The translations under genes were made by a program, and so were the position numbers. A model generated the notes under the pieces. It ran no database searches. It was not told the DNA's origin and worked only from the letters and a program-made list of their open reading frames with translations. From the NCBI GenBank assembly GCA_963775275.1, contig CAVZII010000005.1, positions 1,860,001-1,924,000 on the forward strand: a stretch of 64,000 nucleotides of DNA, in the 5' to 3' direction. The DNA comes from JANWHQ01 sp963775275. GTDB taxonomy: Bacteria > Pseudomonadota > Alphaproteobacteria > Caulobacterales > Caulobacteraceae. Positions 45,158 to 54,033 of this stretch are shown one piece after another. The stretch's first letter is position 1. Each line of letters starts with the position of its first letter.

Positions 45158-47362
45158 TCAGACGCTGCGCGGCGCGCGCGCGAGCGGAAGGTTGCGTAAG
45201 CGCTCGCCGGTGGCGTCGAAGATCGCATTGGCCGCCGCCGCGCCTGCCGGGCCTTGCGCAGCCTCTCCGGCTCCGAGGAACGGCTCGCCCGGCCGGTCGA
45301 TGATGACGACCTCGACCTTGGGGACCTCGCTGAACCTCAGGATCGGATAGCTCGCCCAGTCGCGCGAGGTGATCCTGTGCTGGTCGTACTTGACCTCTTC
45401 CTTCAGCGTCCAGCTCAGCGCCTGGATCAGCCCGCCCTCCAGCTGGTTCTTCAGGCCGTCGGGATTGACCGTCTCTCCCGCGTCCGCCGCGATCACGGCG
45501 CGCAGGATCCGCACGGCGCCGTCCTTCGGATCCGTCTCGGCCTCCAAAGCGATGGCGCAGTAGGTCGCGAGGTTCTTGTAGCGGGCGAAGGCGAAGCCGC
45601 GGCCCCGTCCGGGCGCCTTGGTCCAGCGGCGCCAGCCGAAGGTCTCGGCCGCAAGCGCGATCACCGCCTTGGCCCGGGGGTCGGAGAGCTGGCGCAGGCG
45701 GTAGTCGACGGGATCCGCGCCGGCGGCGTGGGCCAGCTCGTCCATGAAGGACTCGATCGAGAAGACGTTGGCGTAGGCGCCGAGGCTCCGGTGCGAGGAC
45801 ACCCTCACGGGCATGGCCGTCACGAAGTGCGTCGTCACCGACTGGCCCGGGAAGTCGTAGAGCGCGATGGCGTTGCGGTCGGCGGCGTAGTTCGGGCCGC
45901 CGAAGTTGAACGCCGGCGGCATGGGGAAGGGCTTGGCCAGCGAGCGCGCCGGCAGGAGGTTGCCCGGGTTCCCGCCAGGCCGCGTGCCATGCGAGGTGGA
46001 CCAGAGCTCATAGGTCCAGTCCAGCACCTCGCCCCTGGCGTCCACCGCCGCGCTGATCCTGGTCAGCATGGCCGGGCCATAGGGCTCCCATCCGTGCTCG
46101 TCCTCGCGCATCCACTGCACCCGCACGGGCCGGCCGGGCAGGGCGCGCGCCAGCAGCGCCGCGTCCGCCGCCGCGTCGTCCGCGCCGTTGTGCCCATAGC
46201 AGCCCGAGCCGTTCATGTGCCGGGCCTGGACCTTGTCCACCGGCATGCCGAGCATCCGCGCGATGGCGGCCGACGTCTCGAAGACGCTCTGGCTGTGGGT
46301 GTGGATCGTCAGGACGTCGCCCGACAGCTCGGCCACCGCGCAGGACGGCCCGATCGAGCCGTGCATCTGATAGGGGCGCCGGTAGCTCGCGGCGATGGTC
46401 CGCGCCGGCGCCGGGCCGCCGGTGCGGGCCTTGGAGAGGATGTGCAGGTCCTGCGGCGTCTGCGCCTGCAGCCAGGCCCAGGGATCGGCCGGCAGCTCCG
46501 CCGTCTCCTCCCACTTCGCCGAGGCCGCCAGCGCGCGGCTCGCCTTGATCGCGGTCCACTCCTTCTCGGCGATCACCCCCAGGAAATCGCCGTCGCGCAC
46601 GACCTTCAGGACGCCCGCCATGGCCTCCACGCCCGCGACGTCGGCCTCGAGCAGCTTGGCGCCATAGGAGGGCCGGCGCACCGTGCGGCCGTGGACCATC
46701 CCCTCGGGCCGGTGGTCCTGCACGAAGATGGTCTCGCCCTTGATCTTCGCCGGCAGGTCCCGCCGCGGCAGGGACTTTCCGACGTACCTGTGCTGGTCCG
46801 GCGACTTTGGCCGGACCTTGCCGGTGGCCTCGCGCTTCAAGGTCTGGCCGCCCACGAGGGCGCCGTAGCCGAGACGCCGGCCGCTCGTGGGTTCGACCAC
46901 GGCGCCGCCTTCGGTCTTCAGCCGGCCCGCCGGGACGCCGAGCCTGCCGGCGGCCAGCTCCACCAGGATCTGCCGCACCTCCGCCGACGCCTGGCGGACG
47001 GCCGGCCCGCCCATGGGCATGGAGAAGCTGCCGGCGGTGACGCCCTCGTCCGGGCAGAGCGTGGTGTCGCCGGAGATGATCGTGAGGGTCTGCGGATCGA
47101 TGTCCAGCTCCTCGGCGCAGAGCTGGCCGAAGGCGGTCAGGATGCCCTGGCCCAGCTCGACCTTGCCGGTCTTCAGCGTCACCGACCCGTCCGCCGCGAT
47201 GGCGATCCAGGAATCGAGCTCGGGACTGCGCGCCAGGTCGCCCGGCAGGTCGGGCCGTGGCGGCGGCGCCGGCTGGGCGCGGGCCAGGGGTCCGGCCAGG
47301 CTGAACACCAGGGTCAGCGAGCCGGCCTGGATCAGGCCGCGGCGTGACAGGGCGGTGGTCAT
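45158..47362 (-). CDS. Molybdopterin-binding large subunit, IorB-type (second system)
   Basis: A 734-residue protein of the isoquinoline-1-oxidoreductase beta type. It starts at ATG 47362, overlapping the 2Fe-2S gene by 4 bp (ATGA). A twin-arginine signal (LSRRGLIQAGSLTLVFSLAG) predicts Tat export. Molybdopterin-domain segments are TGKVELGQGILTAFGQLCAE, GSGCYGHNGADDAAADAALL and, near the end, LGAGEAAQGPAGAAAANAIF, where the catalytic Glu of this family is expected. The substrate is not predictable. Unlike the first system at 20489-24434, no cytochrome c gene is attached, so electron transfer must use another carrier. The hybrid kinase gene follows. Confidence 0.9.
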   Translation of the reverse strand: MTTALSRRGLIQAGSLTLVFSLAGPLARAQPAPPPRPDLPGDLARSPELDSWIAIAADGSVTLKTGKVELGQGILTAFGQLCAEELDIDPQTLTIISGDTTLCPDEGVTAGSFSMPMGGPAVRQASAEVRQILVELAAGRLGVPAGRLKTEGGAVVEPTSGRRLGYGALVGGQTLKREATGKVRPKSPDQHRYVGKSLPRRDLPAKIKGETIFVQDHRPEGMVHGRTVRRPSYGAKLLEADVAGVEAMAGVLKVVRDGDFLGVIAEKEWTAIKASRALAASAKWEETAELPADPWAWLQAQTPQDLHILSKARTGGPAPARTIAASYRRPYQMHGSIGPSCAVAELSGDVLTIHTHSQSVFETSAAIARMLGMPVDKVQARHMNGSGCYGHNGADDAAADAALLARALPGRPVRVQWMREDEHGWEPYGPAMLTRISAAVDARGEVLDWTYELWSTSHGTRPGGNPGNLLPARSLAKPFPMPPAFNFGGPNYAADRNAIALYDFPGQSVTTHFVTAMPVRVSSHRSLGAYANVFSIESFMDELAHAAGADPVDYRLRQLSDPRAKAVIALAAETFGWRRWTKAPGRGRGFAFARYKNLATYCAIALEAETDPKDGAVRILRAVIAADAGETVNPDGLKNQLEGGLIQALSWTLKEEVKYDQHRITSRDWASYPILRFSEVPKVEVVIIDRPGEPFLGAGEAAQGPAGAAAANAIFDATGERLRNLPLARAPRSV

Positions 47363-47823
47363 GCGATTGTCCCGGCGGCGCGGAGCACCGCCCTGATGAT
47401 CCGGTCGTGCGATCCGCAGCGGCAGAGATTGCCCTCCAGCGCCTCGCGGACGTCGGCCTCGGCGGGCTTCGGGTTTCGCTCCAGCAGGGCCGCGGCCGAG
47501 ACGATCATGCCGGGGATGCAATAGGCGCACTGGCCGGCCTGGACCTCCAGGAAGGCCGCCTGCAGCGGGTGCAGCCCGCCCGCCTTGCCCGACAGGCCTT
47601 CGAGCGTGGTGATCTTCACGCCGGCCAGGGCGGCGGCCGGCGTCACGCAGGAGCGGATCGGCGCCCCGTCCGCCAGCACCGTGCAGGCGCCGCATTGGCC
47701 CAGGCCGCAGCCGAACTTCGGCCCGTTCAGGCCCAGCGCGTTCCTCAGCACATAGAGCAGGGGCTCGTCGTCGTCGGGTTCGACCCGGTGCTCGGCGCCG
47801 TTGACCGTCAGGGTGATCGCCAT
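47359..47823 (-). CDS. (2Fe-2S) small subunit, IorA-type (second system)
   Basis: A 154-residue iron-sulfur subunit with CGLGQCGACTVLADG (near 41-55) and CAYCIPGMIVSAAALL plus GNLCRCGSHDRI, the two cluster sites of the xanthine-oxidase family. It partners the Tat-exported large subunit at 45158-47362, with which it overlaps by 4 bp. The aldo/keto reductase at 47857 ends 33 bp upstream on the same strand and is probably co-transcribed. An aldehyde-forming or aldehyde-consuming pathway is suggested, but not which one. Confidence 0.92.
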   Translation of the reverse strand: MAITLTVNGAEHRVEPDDDEPLLYVLRNALGLNGPKFGCGLGQCGACTVLADGAPIRSCVTPAAALAGVKITTLEGLSGKAGGLHPLQAAFLEVQAGQCAYCIPGMIVSAAALLERNPKPAEADVREALEGNLCRCGSHDRIIRAVLRAAGTIA

Positions 47824-47856
47824 GGCGTCGAGGATCGCGCCAAGCGGCCCCGCGGA

Positions 47857-48855
47857 TCAAGCGGCCTCGGCGAACTCCTCGGTGTCGATCTCCGGCTGGG
47901 TGGTCGCCGGATAGCGGGGACCGTGGACGGTGGCGCGGTTGATCAGGGCGTCGAGCCTGGACAGCACCTCGGCGGAGAGGACGATGTCCGCCGCCCCGGC
48001 GTTCTCCTCGAGGTGCGCGATGCTGGTGGTGCCCGGGATCGGGGTGATGAACGGCCGCTGCGCCAGGGTCCAGGCCAGCGCCAGCTGGGCCGGCGTGCAG
48101 CCGGCCTCCGCCGCGACCGCCTTGAAGCCGTCCAGCAGCTTGAGGTTCGCCTGCCAGTTCTCGCCCTGGAACCGGGGCATTCCCCGGCGGATGTCGCGTT
48201 CCTCGAGCTCGGCCTGGCCCTTGGGGACGCTGGTGAGGAATCCGCGGGCCACCGGGCTGAAGGCGACGAAGGTCGTCCCGAGCTCGGCGCAGGCGTCCAG
48301 CACCCCGATCTCCGGGTTGCGCGTCCACAGCGAATATTCCGACTGGATCGCCGTGATCGGATGGACGGCGTGGGCCTTGCGCAGGGTCGCGGCCGAGACC
48401 TCCGACATGCCGATCGTGCGGATCTTGCCTTCCTTCACCAGGTCCGCCAGCGCCCCGATCGCCTCCTCCACCGGCGTCGTCTTGTCCCAGCGGTGCAGGT
48501 AGTAGAGGTCGATGACGTCGGTCTGCAGGCGCCTGAGGCTGTCCTCGCAGGTGAGCCTGATCTTCTCCGGCCGGCTCGAGATCTCGCGCCTGCCGTCCTC
48601 GACGCGCATGCCGCACTTGGAGGCGAGGGTGAACTCGCTCCTGCGATCCTTCAGGGTCTTGCCGACAAGGGTCTCGTTGGCCCCCAGGCCATAGAGGGCG
48701 GCGGTGTCGAAGTGGGTGTAGCCGACCTCCAGCGCGCGCAGCAGCAGCCTCTGGGCGTCCGCCTCCGGCGGGGGCGAGCCATAGGCATGCGACAGGCTCA
48801 TGCAGCCGAGCCCCACGGCCGAGACGGTGAACGGTCCGAGCTGGCGGGTGTGCAT
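47857..48855 (-). CDS. Aldo/keto reductase
   Basis: A 332-residue protein. I choose the ATG at 48855, with GGAGG upstream; the frame extends further but through a dispersed repeat. It has AKR features: MHTRQLGPFTVSAVGLGCMS, FDTAALYGLGANETLVGKTL with catalytic Asp and Tyr, LASKCGMRV (Lys), YYLHRWDKTTPVEEAIGALA (His), and TPIPGTTSIAHLEENAGAAD for NADPH. It resembles the YajO/Tas-like AKR subgroup. It sits at the head of an operon with the second aldehyde oxidoreductase. Alcohol/aldehyde interconversion feeding that enzyme is plausible. Confidence 0.9.
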   Translation of the reverse strand: MHTRQLGPFTVSAVGLGCMSLSHAYGSPPPEADAQRLLLRALEVGYTHFDTAALYGLGANETLVGKTLKDRRSEFTLASKCGMRVEDGRREISSRPEKIRLTCEDSLRRLQTDVIDLYYLHRWDKTTPVEEAIGALADLVKEGKIRTIGMSEVSAATLRKAHAVHPITAIQSEYSLWTRNPEIGVLDACAELGTTFVAFSPVARGFLTSVPKGQAELEERDIRRGMPRFQGENWQANLKLLDGFKAVAAEAGCTPAQLALAWTLAQRPFITPIPGTTSIAHLEENAGAADIVLSAEVLSRLDALINRATVHGPRYPATTQPEIDTEEFAEAA

Positions 48856-48887
48856 GGGCTGTCCTCCGGGGCAGGAAACAATTCCTA

Positions 48888-48975
48888 CCGTCATCGTCGG
48901 GCTGGTCCCGACGACCCATGAACACCTGCGTCGATCGTGTTCATGGGTGGCCGGAACGAGTCCGGCCATGACGAT
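48888..48975. repeat. REP-like palindromic repeat, copy 2
   Basis: A nested palindrome in which ccgtcatcg / catgacgat form the outer arms and cccatgaacac / gtgttcatggg the inner, with paired gtcgggctggtcccgac and ggccggaacgagtccggcc hairpins between. It matches the layout of copy 1 at 34737-34843. Here it separates the aldo/keto reductase from ligC. Confidence 0.78.
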
Positions 48976-48999
48976 GAAGAGTGCGGCGGACCCCGGCGC

Positions 49000-49941
49000 C
49001 TACTCCAGGCTCTTCTCGATCCGGTCGAGCGTCTGCATGGCGGTCAGGGCCTGGGCGACGGAGGAGTTGGGCTCGCGGCCCTCGCGGATGGCGGCGAAGA
49101 ACTCCCGGTCCTGCAGCTCGATCCCGTTCATCGAGACGTCGACGTTGGACACGTCGATCGGGTTGTCCTTGCCGTCGACCAGGTCGTCGTAGCGGGCGAT
49201 GTAGGTGCCGTTGTCGCAGATGTAGCGGAAGAAGGTGCCCTGGGGCCCGTCGTTGTTGAACGACAGCGACAGGGTGCAGATCGCCCCGCCCGGGACCTTC
49301 AGCTGGACCGACATGTCCATGGCGATCTTCAGCTCGGGATGGTGCGGGCCCTCGACGCCGCGCGCCACCGAGCAGGTCTCGCCGGTCTGGTACTGGAACA
49401 GGTCCACCGTGTGGCAGGCGTGGTGCCACAGCAGGTGGTCGGTCCAGCTCCTGGGCTGGCCCTGCAGGTTCATGTTCGTCCGACGGAAGAAGTAGGTCTG
49501 GACGTCCATCTGCTGGATCTTCAGCTCGCCGGCCGTGATCTTCTTGTGGATCCACTGGTGGCTCGGGTTGAACCGGCGGGTGTGCCCGGCCATGGCGACC
49601 AGGCCGGTCTTCTTCTGGGTGTCGACGATCCACTGGGCGTCCGCCAGGGAGTCCGCCATCGGGATCTCGATCTGGACGTGCTTGCCGGCCTCCATGCACT
49701 GGACGGCCTGGGTGGCGTGCATCTGGGTGGGTGTGGCCAGGATCACCGCCTCGACGCCGGGGATCGCAAGGCTCTCGGCAAGATCGCCGGTCCAGTGCGG
49801 GATGCCGTACTTCTTGGCCACCGCCTCGGTGGTCTCCGGCCGACCGCCGGCGAGCGAGACGACCTCGATGCCCTCGATGTTCTTGATCCCGTCCAGGTGG
49901 CGCTGTCCGAACGCCCCCTGGCCGGCCATCACGATCTTCAT
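49000..49941 (-). CDS. ligC: 4-carboxy-2-hydroxymuconate-6-semialdehyde dehydrogenase
   Basis: A 313-residue Gfo/Idh/MocA oxidoreductase with an N-terminal dinucleotide fold (MKIVMAGQGAFGQRHLDGIK; GxGxxG), the EIPMAD segment after GKHVQI (the family's EKP-like site), and HHACHTVDLFQYQTG. It is last in the ligI-ligA-ligB-ligC operon and overlaps ligB by 4 bp. In protocatechuate 4,5-cleavage LigC oxidises the ring-cleavage product with NADP to 2-pyrone-4,6-dicarboxylate, which LigI hydrolyses. Identity comes from fold plus position; its 313-residue length matches the known enzyme closely. A larger upstream extension of the frame is antisense or out of frame to ligB and should be ignored. Confidence 0.9.
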   Translation of the reverse strand: MKIVMAGQGAFGQRHLDGIKNIEGIEVVSLAGGRPETTEAVAKKYGIPHWTGDLAESLAIPGVEAVILATPTQMHATQAVQCMEAGKHVQIEIPMADSLADAQWIVDTQKKTGLVAMAGHTRRFNPSHQWIHKKITAGELKIQQMDVQTYFFRRTNMNLQGQPRSWTDHLLWHHACHTVDLFQYQTGETCSVARGVEGPHHPELKIAMDMSVQLKVPGGAICTLSLSFNNDGPQGTFFRYICDNGTYIARYDDLVDGKDNPIDVSNVDVSMNGIELQDREFFAAIREGREPNSSVAQALTAMQTLDRIEKSLE

Positions 49942-50813
49942 GCCGCCTGCCTCGCCTTGTGCTGCTCGTGGAACTCGTGCGTCTCCAGGATGATGCAGCC
50001 CACCCCGGTCGAGGACGCCGGCACGTGGTAGAAGCGGTAGACCTCGTCGACCCTCTCGCCGAGCGCGCCCCTCATGATCAGCCACATCACCAGCTCGATC
50101 GCCTCGTTGCCGGCCTCGCGCAGGTAGGTCAGGGGCGGGATCTTGGCCAGCGCCTCGGGGTCCTTGGACAGGCCGTCCAGGAAGGCGGTGTCGAAGTCCT
50201 TGTTGATCAGGCCGGCGCGCGGCCCCTGGATCTGGTGCGACATGCCGCCGGTGCCGAAGATGACGACGTTGATGTCCTCGTCCCAGCTCTCGACGGCCTT
50301 CTTGATCGCCTTGCCGAGGTTGTAGCAGCGGTTGCCCGTCGGCGCTGGGAACTGGATCACGTTCACCGCCAGGGGGATCACCCGCACCGGCCAGGCCTCG
50401 GGCTCGCCGAACAAGAGGCTCATCGGCGTGGTCAGGCCGTGGTCGACCTGCATTTCGTTGACGATGGTGATGTCGAACTCGTCCAGCACCAGCGACTGCA
50501 CCATGTGCGCCGCCAGTTCCGGATAGCCCTTGACGATCGGCACCGGGCGCGCGCCCCAGCCCTCGTCGGCGATGGGGAACTCCTCGGCGCAGCCGATGGC
50601 GAAGGTCGGGATGACCTTGAAGTCGAAGGCGTTGACGTGGTCGTTGTAGACCATGATCACCACGTCCGGCTTGGTCTCGGCCATCCATTGCTTGGCGGGC
50701 TCATAGCCCTTGAACAGGGGCGCCCAATAGGGCTCGCCTGTCTTGCCGTTGTCGACCGCCGCCCCGATCGCGGGGGTGTGCGAGGTTCCGACGCCTGCGA
50801 TGATCTTGGCCAT
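49938..50813 (-). CDS. ligB: Protocatechuate 4,5-dioxygenase beta (catalytic) subunit
   Basis: A 291-residue class III extradiol dioxygenase. The iron ligand and base residues are visible: His12 in GVGTSHTPAIG, His59 in VYNDHVNAF, the His195-type residue in GTGGMSHQIQG, and a late Glu in the REAGNEAIELV helix. With LigA it opens protocatechuate between carbons 4 and 5, using ferrous iron and oxygen. Its ATG overlaps the ligA stop by one base (TGATG) and its end overlaps ligC by 4 bp, so ligA, ligB and ligC are co-translated. A second, separate LigB-type enzyme is at 62622-63483. Confidence 0.95.
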   Translation of the reverse strand: MAKIIAGVGTSHTPAIGAAVDNGKTGEPYWAPLFKGYEPAKQWMAETKPDVVIMVYNDHVNAFDFKVIPTFAIGCAEEFPIADEGWGARPVPIVKGYPELAAHMVQSLVLDEFDITIVNEMQVDHGLTTPMSLLFGEPEAWPVRVIPLAVNVIQFPAPTGNRCYNLGKAIKKAVESWDEDINVVIFGTGGMSHQIQGPRAGLINKDFDTAFLDGLSKDPEALAKIPPLTYLREAGNEAIELVMWLIMRGALGERVDEVYRFYHVPASSTGVGCIILETHEFHEQHKARQAA

Positions 50814-51208
50814 CAGGCTTCTCCGCGTTCCTTCTTGGACCGCCAGCCTTCCAGCGAGCGGCCGCCGGCCATCATCATGTCGAGATAGCCCTGCTGGCTC
50901 ATGCCGGTCATCTCGGCGGCCATGTACTGATAGGAGTGCTCGTCGGTGAAGGCGAGCTTGGCCAGGGCGTAGGAGACGCCGCCGAGCTCCAGCAGCGTGT
51001 TCCAGTCCCGCTTCATCACCGCCGCCTTCTGGGCCTCGGTCATGGGGAAGGTGTCCAGGTACTTGCGCTCGTCGGCGAGGAACGCCTTGCGGTTCTCGGC
51101 CTTCATCAGCGTGTAGAGGAACTGGTTGAGGTGATAGCCCCGGCGGGCGCGCTGGGCGTCGAACACCCAGGTTCCCGGGATGTCCTCGTAGTCCTGCTTG
51201 GCGGTCAT
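50813..51208 (-). CDS. ligA: Protocatechuate 4,5-dioxygenase alpha subunit
   Basis: A 131-residue small subunit of the LigAB dioxygenase. The family's features are DIPGTWVFDAQRARRGYHLN near the start, FLADERKYLDTFPMTEAQKA, and a helical C-terminal half (KLAFTDEHSYQYMAAEMTGM) that caps the LigB active site. The alpha subunit has no iron of its own but shapes the substrate pocket. It is directly upstream of ligB with a one-base overlap and 82 bp downstream of ligI. Confidence 0.95.
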   Translation of the reverse strand: MTAKQDYEDIPGTWVFDAQRARRGYHLNQFLYTLMKAENRKAFLADERKYLDTFPMTEAQKAAVMKRDWNTLLELGGVSYALAKLAFTDEHSYQYMAAEMTGMSQQGYLDMMMAGGRSLEGWRSKKERGEA

Positions 51209-51290
51209 CGGCGATGGCCCTTCAAGAGCGTGGTCTCAGGTAGGCTTATCAAGGAGGCGGCGTCCTCTAGCACATCCGCCGCCGGGGCGG

Positions 51291-52184
51291 TCAATCGGGC
51301 CAGTAGAGGCGCATGGGATTGTCCACCAGCAGCTTGCGCTGCAGCTCGGCCGTCGTGGCGATCCGCGGGACGTAGTCCACCAGCTTGCCGTCGTCGGGCA
51401 TGTGCGTCTTCATGTTGGGGTGCGGCCAGTCGGTGCCCCAGAGCACCCGGTCGGGGAACTGCTCCACCACCGCCCGCGCGTAGGGAACCACGTCGTCGTA
51501 GGGCGGGCCCTGCACGCTCACCCGCTCGGGGCAGCTCACCTTGGACCAGACGTTCGGGTTGTTCGCCATGAAGTCCAGGAAGCGCTTGAACTGCGGGTGG
51601 TCGGTTCCCAGCCTCACGTCAGGGCGGCCCATGTGGTCGACCACGATGTCGGTGGGCAGGCTGGTGAAGAAGGGCTCCAGCTCCTCCAGGTCCGCCGCCT
51701 CGAAGTAGATCACCACGTGCCACCCCAGCGGCCTGATCCTCCCGGCCACCTCGGCCAGCACCTCGCGCGGGGTGAAGTCCACCAGCCGCTTCAGGAAGTT
51801 GAAGCGCACGCCCCTCACGCCCGCGGCGTCCAGCTCCTCCAGCTCCTCGTCCGTGACGCCGGCCTTGACCGTGGCCACGCCCTTGGCCCGTCCGCCCGAG
51901 GACTTGAGCGCATCCACCAGCGCCCGGTTGTCCGAGCCGTGGCACGTGGCCTGGACGATCACGTTCCTGTCGAAGCCCAGGAAGTCCCGCAGCGCGAACA
52001 GCTGCGCCTTGGACGCGTCGCAGGGCGTGTACTTGCGCTCGGGCGCATAGGGGAACTCGGCGGCCGGGCCGAAGACGTGGCAGTGCGCATCGACCGATCC
52101 CGGCGGCGGCTTGAACGTCGGCTTGGACGGGTTCGGGCAGAAGGGGATCCAGTCGGGGTCCATGGGCGCGGTCTCCAGTCCCAT
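51291..52184 (-). CDS. ligI: 2-pyrone-4,6-dicarboxylate hydrolase
   Basis: An amidohydrolase-superfamily lactonase of 297 residues from the ATG at 52184; the frame is open 31 codons further upstream with no better ribosome-binding site. It shows VDAHCHVFGP (metal-site or substrate His pair), VIVQATCHGSDNRALVDAL, GWHVVIYFEAADL, VVDHMGRPD and GTDWPHPN. Length and motifs match LigI of protocatechuate 4,5-cleavage, which opens the pyrone to 4-oxalomesaconate. It is first in the lig operon ligI-ligA-ligB-ligC. LigJ, the next enzyme, is at 55153-56182. LigU and LigK are not in the window. Confidence 0.93.
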   Translation of the reverse strand: MGLETAPMDPDWIPFCPNPSKPTFKPPPGSVDAHCHVFGPAAEFPYAPERKYTPCDASKAQLFALRDFLGFDRNVIVQATCHGSDNRALVDALKSSGGRAKGVATVKAGVTDEELEELDAAGVRGVRFNFLKRLVDFTPREVLAEVAGRIRPLGWHVVIYFEAADLEELEPFFTSLPTDIVVDHMGRPDVRLGTDHPQFKRFLDFMANNPNVWSKVSCPERVSVQGPPYDDVVPYARAVVEQFPDRVLWGTDWPHPNMKTHMPDDGKLVDYVPRIATTAELQRKLLVDNPMRLYWPD

Positions 52185-52315
52185 GCCTGTTAGGCGGGAC
52201 GGCAGGGCGGGCGCAACCTCGTCGATCGATTTCTCCTCCTCCGGCGCCCGCGCGCGCCGCGGAACGATGCCCTTCACGGCCGCGTTTGCTCGTCCGCGTC
52301 GGACGGAGGCTCGTC

Positions 52316-52776
52316 ATGGAGAAGCTCTTCGCGCGGTTCGCCACCGCCACGGCCCGGGCCGCCGGCCACCCGCTGGTCTTCCTCGCCTGCGTGCTGGCCG
52401 TGGCGATCTGGGCCGCCTCGGGCCCGGCCTTTCACTATTCCCAGACCTGGCAGCTGGTGATCAACACCTCCACCACCATCGTCACCTTCCTGATGGTGTT
52501 CCTGATCCAGAACAGCCAGAACCGCGACGGCGCGGCGATCCAGGCCAAGCTCGACGAGCTGATCCGCACCTCCGACGCCGAGGACGAGTTCATCGGCATC
52601 GAGAAGCTGACGGACACGCGAGCTGGAGGCCCTGCACCAGCAAGTGCGAGCGGGTCGCGCGCCACAATGCGCGCATCCTCGAGCGGGCCAGCGCCGAACG
52701 GCTCGCGCGCCATGGGCCGGACGCCAAGGTCAAGACGCGCCGGCCGGCCCGGCCCCGCGCCAGGACCGGGTCCTGA
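52316..52776 (+). CDS. Low-affinity iron permease-like membrane protein, apparent frameshifts
   Basis: From ATG 52316 (GGAGG upstream) the protein reads MEKLFARFATATARAAGHPL, two hydrophobic helices (VFLACVLAVAIWAASG and LVINTSTTIVTFLMVFLIQN) and AAIQAKLDELIRTSDAEDEF. This is the hallmark of the bacterial low-affinity iron permease (DUF/Fet4-like) family. After IGIEKLTD it loses frame. Two single extra bases, near 52619 and 52651, must be removed to recover ELEALHQ, KCERVARHNARILERASAER and the stop at 52776, giving 152 residues. The C-terminus overlaps the convergent DctA-type gene by 47 bp. It is probably genuine with sequencing errors; decay is possible. Confidence 0.78.
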
Positions 52777-54028
52777 GCTTCAGGCCGACCTGCGCCTGCA
52801 GCAGCGGCTCATCGACCGCCCCCTCCCATTTCGCCACCACGATCGTCGCCACGCAGTTGCCCACCACGTTCACCGCCACCAGGGCCTCGGCGAGAATCCT
52901 GTGGACGCCGAGGATCAGCGCGATGGCGGCGATGGGGATGATCCCGGTCGAGCCGAGGGTCGCCGCCAGCACCACGAAGGCCGCGCCGGCGACCCCGGCG
53001 GCGCCCTTTGAGGTTAGCAGCAGCACCGCGACAAGCCCGAGCTGGTGGGCCAGGGTCATGTGGGTGTTGGTCGCCTGGGCCAGGAACACCGCCGCCGTGG
53101 CGAGGTAGAGGCAGGTGCCGTCGAGGTTGAAGGAATAGCCGGTGGGGATCACGAGCCCGACCACCGATTCCTCACAGCCCAGCGCCTCCAGCTTCTGGAT
53201 CAGCCGGGGCAGCACAGTCTCGGACGACGTAGTCGCCGCGACGATCAGGAGCTCCTCGCGGATATGGCCGATCAGCCGCCACAGGCTCACGCCCGCGCGC
53301 CAGGCGATCGCGCCCAGGACCACGGCGACGAAGGCGAGGCAGACCAGGTAGAACTCGAGGATCAGCTCGCCCAGCGACAGCAGGGATCCTGCGCCGAACC
53401 GGCCGACCGTGAAGGCGATGGCCCCGAAGGCGCCGATCGGAGCCGTCCACATGATGAAGCCGACGATCCGGAAGATGACCTGGGCCGCCTTGCCGATCAC
53501 CTCCAGGATCGGCTTGCCCGCCTCGCCCATGCGGATCAGGGCGAAGCCGGTCAGCACCGAAACCAGCAGCGCCGGCAGTACGTCGGGCCGCACGAAGGCC
53601 GCCGCGTAGGTGGACGGGATGATGTGGAGCAGGAACTCCGGGACGGTCTGATGCCTGGCCTGGGCGACATAGCCCGCGACGCTGGAGGCGTCGATCGCGT
53701 GCGGGTCGATGTTCATCCCCGCGCCCGGCTTCCAGAGGTTCACCGCGACCAGCGCGAAGACCAGCGCCGCGGTGGTGACCAGCTCGAAGTAGACCAGCGC
53801 CTTGACCGCTGTGCGCCCGACCCGGCGCATGTCGTTCATCCCGGCGATGCCGTGCACCACGGTGCAGAAGATCACCGGCGCGATGATCATCCTCACCAGG
53901 GCGATGAAGCCGTCGCCCAGCGGCTTCTGCTCGGCGCCCAGGCTCGGCCAGGCCGCGCCCAGCGCCGCGCCCGCAGCCATGCCGACGAGCACCTGGAACC
54001 AGAGCTGCTTGATCAGACGCCCCGCCAC
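52730..54028 (-). CDS. Dicarboxylate/amino acid:cation symporter (DctA family)
   Basis: A 432-residue, eight-helix secondary transporter of the DAACS family. It has the N-terminal LVGMAAGAALGAAWP helix, FIALVRMIIAPVIFCTVVHG, the serine-rich re-entrant region AATTSSETVLPRLIQKLEAL, and the family signature VIPTGYSFNLDGTCLYLATA. Substrates are normally C4-dicarboxylates taken up with protons or sodium. Its place between ligI and ligJ makes import of aromatic-pathway acids or of dicarboxylate intermediates plausible, but it could equally be a general C4 importer. The 3' end overlaps the convergent iron permease. Confidence 0.92.
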   Translation of the reverse strand: MAGRLIKQLWFQVLVGMAAGAALGAAWPSLGAEQKPLGDGFIALVRMIIAPVIFCTVVHGIAGMNDMRRVGRTAVKALVYFELVTTAALVFALVAVNLWKPGAGMNIDPHAIDASSVAGYVAQARHQTVPEFLLHIIPSTYAAAFVRPDVLPALLVSVLTGFALIRMGEAGKPILEVIGKAAQVIFRIVGFIMWTAPIGAFGAIAFTVGRFGAGSLLSLGELILEFYLVCLAFVAVVLGAIAWRAGVSLWRLIGHIREELLIVAATTSSETVLPRLIQKLEALGCEESVVGLVIPTGYSFNLDGTCLYLATAAVFLAQATNTHMTLAHQLGLVAVLLLTSKGAAGVAGAAFVVLAATLGSTGIIPIAAIALILGVHRILAEALVAVNVVGNCVATIVVAKWEGAVDEPLLQAQVGLKLRTRSWRGAGPAGAS

Positions 54029-54033
54029 TTCGG

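Noticed and set aside
45158..48925. A continuous minus-strand frame joining the aldo/keto reductase, the 2Fe-2S subunit and the molybdopterin subunit
   Set aside because: Only the last part is in the frame of the molybdopterin subunit. The two upstream genes are real in other frames, with their own starts and stops, so no fusion protein is indicated.
49000..50688. Extended frame of ligC reaching into ligB (562 residues)
   Set aside because: The extension is out-of-frame ligB sequence. ligC starts at the ATG at 49941, just before ligB's stop.
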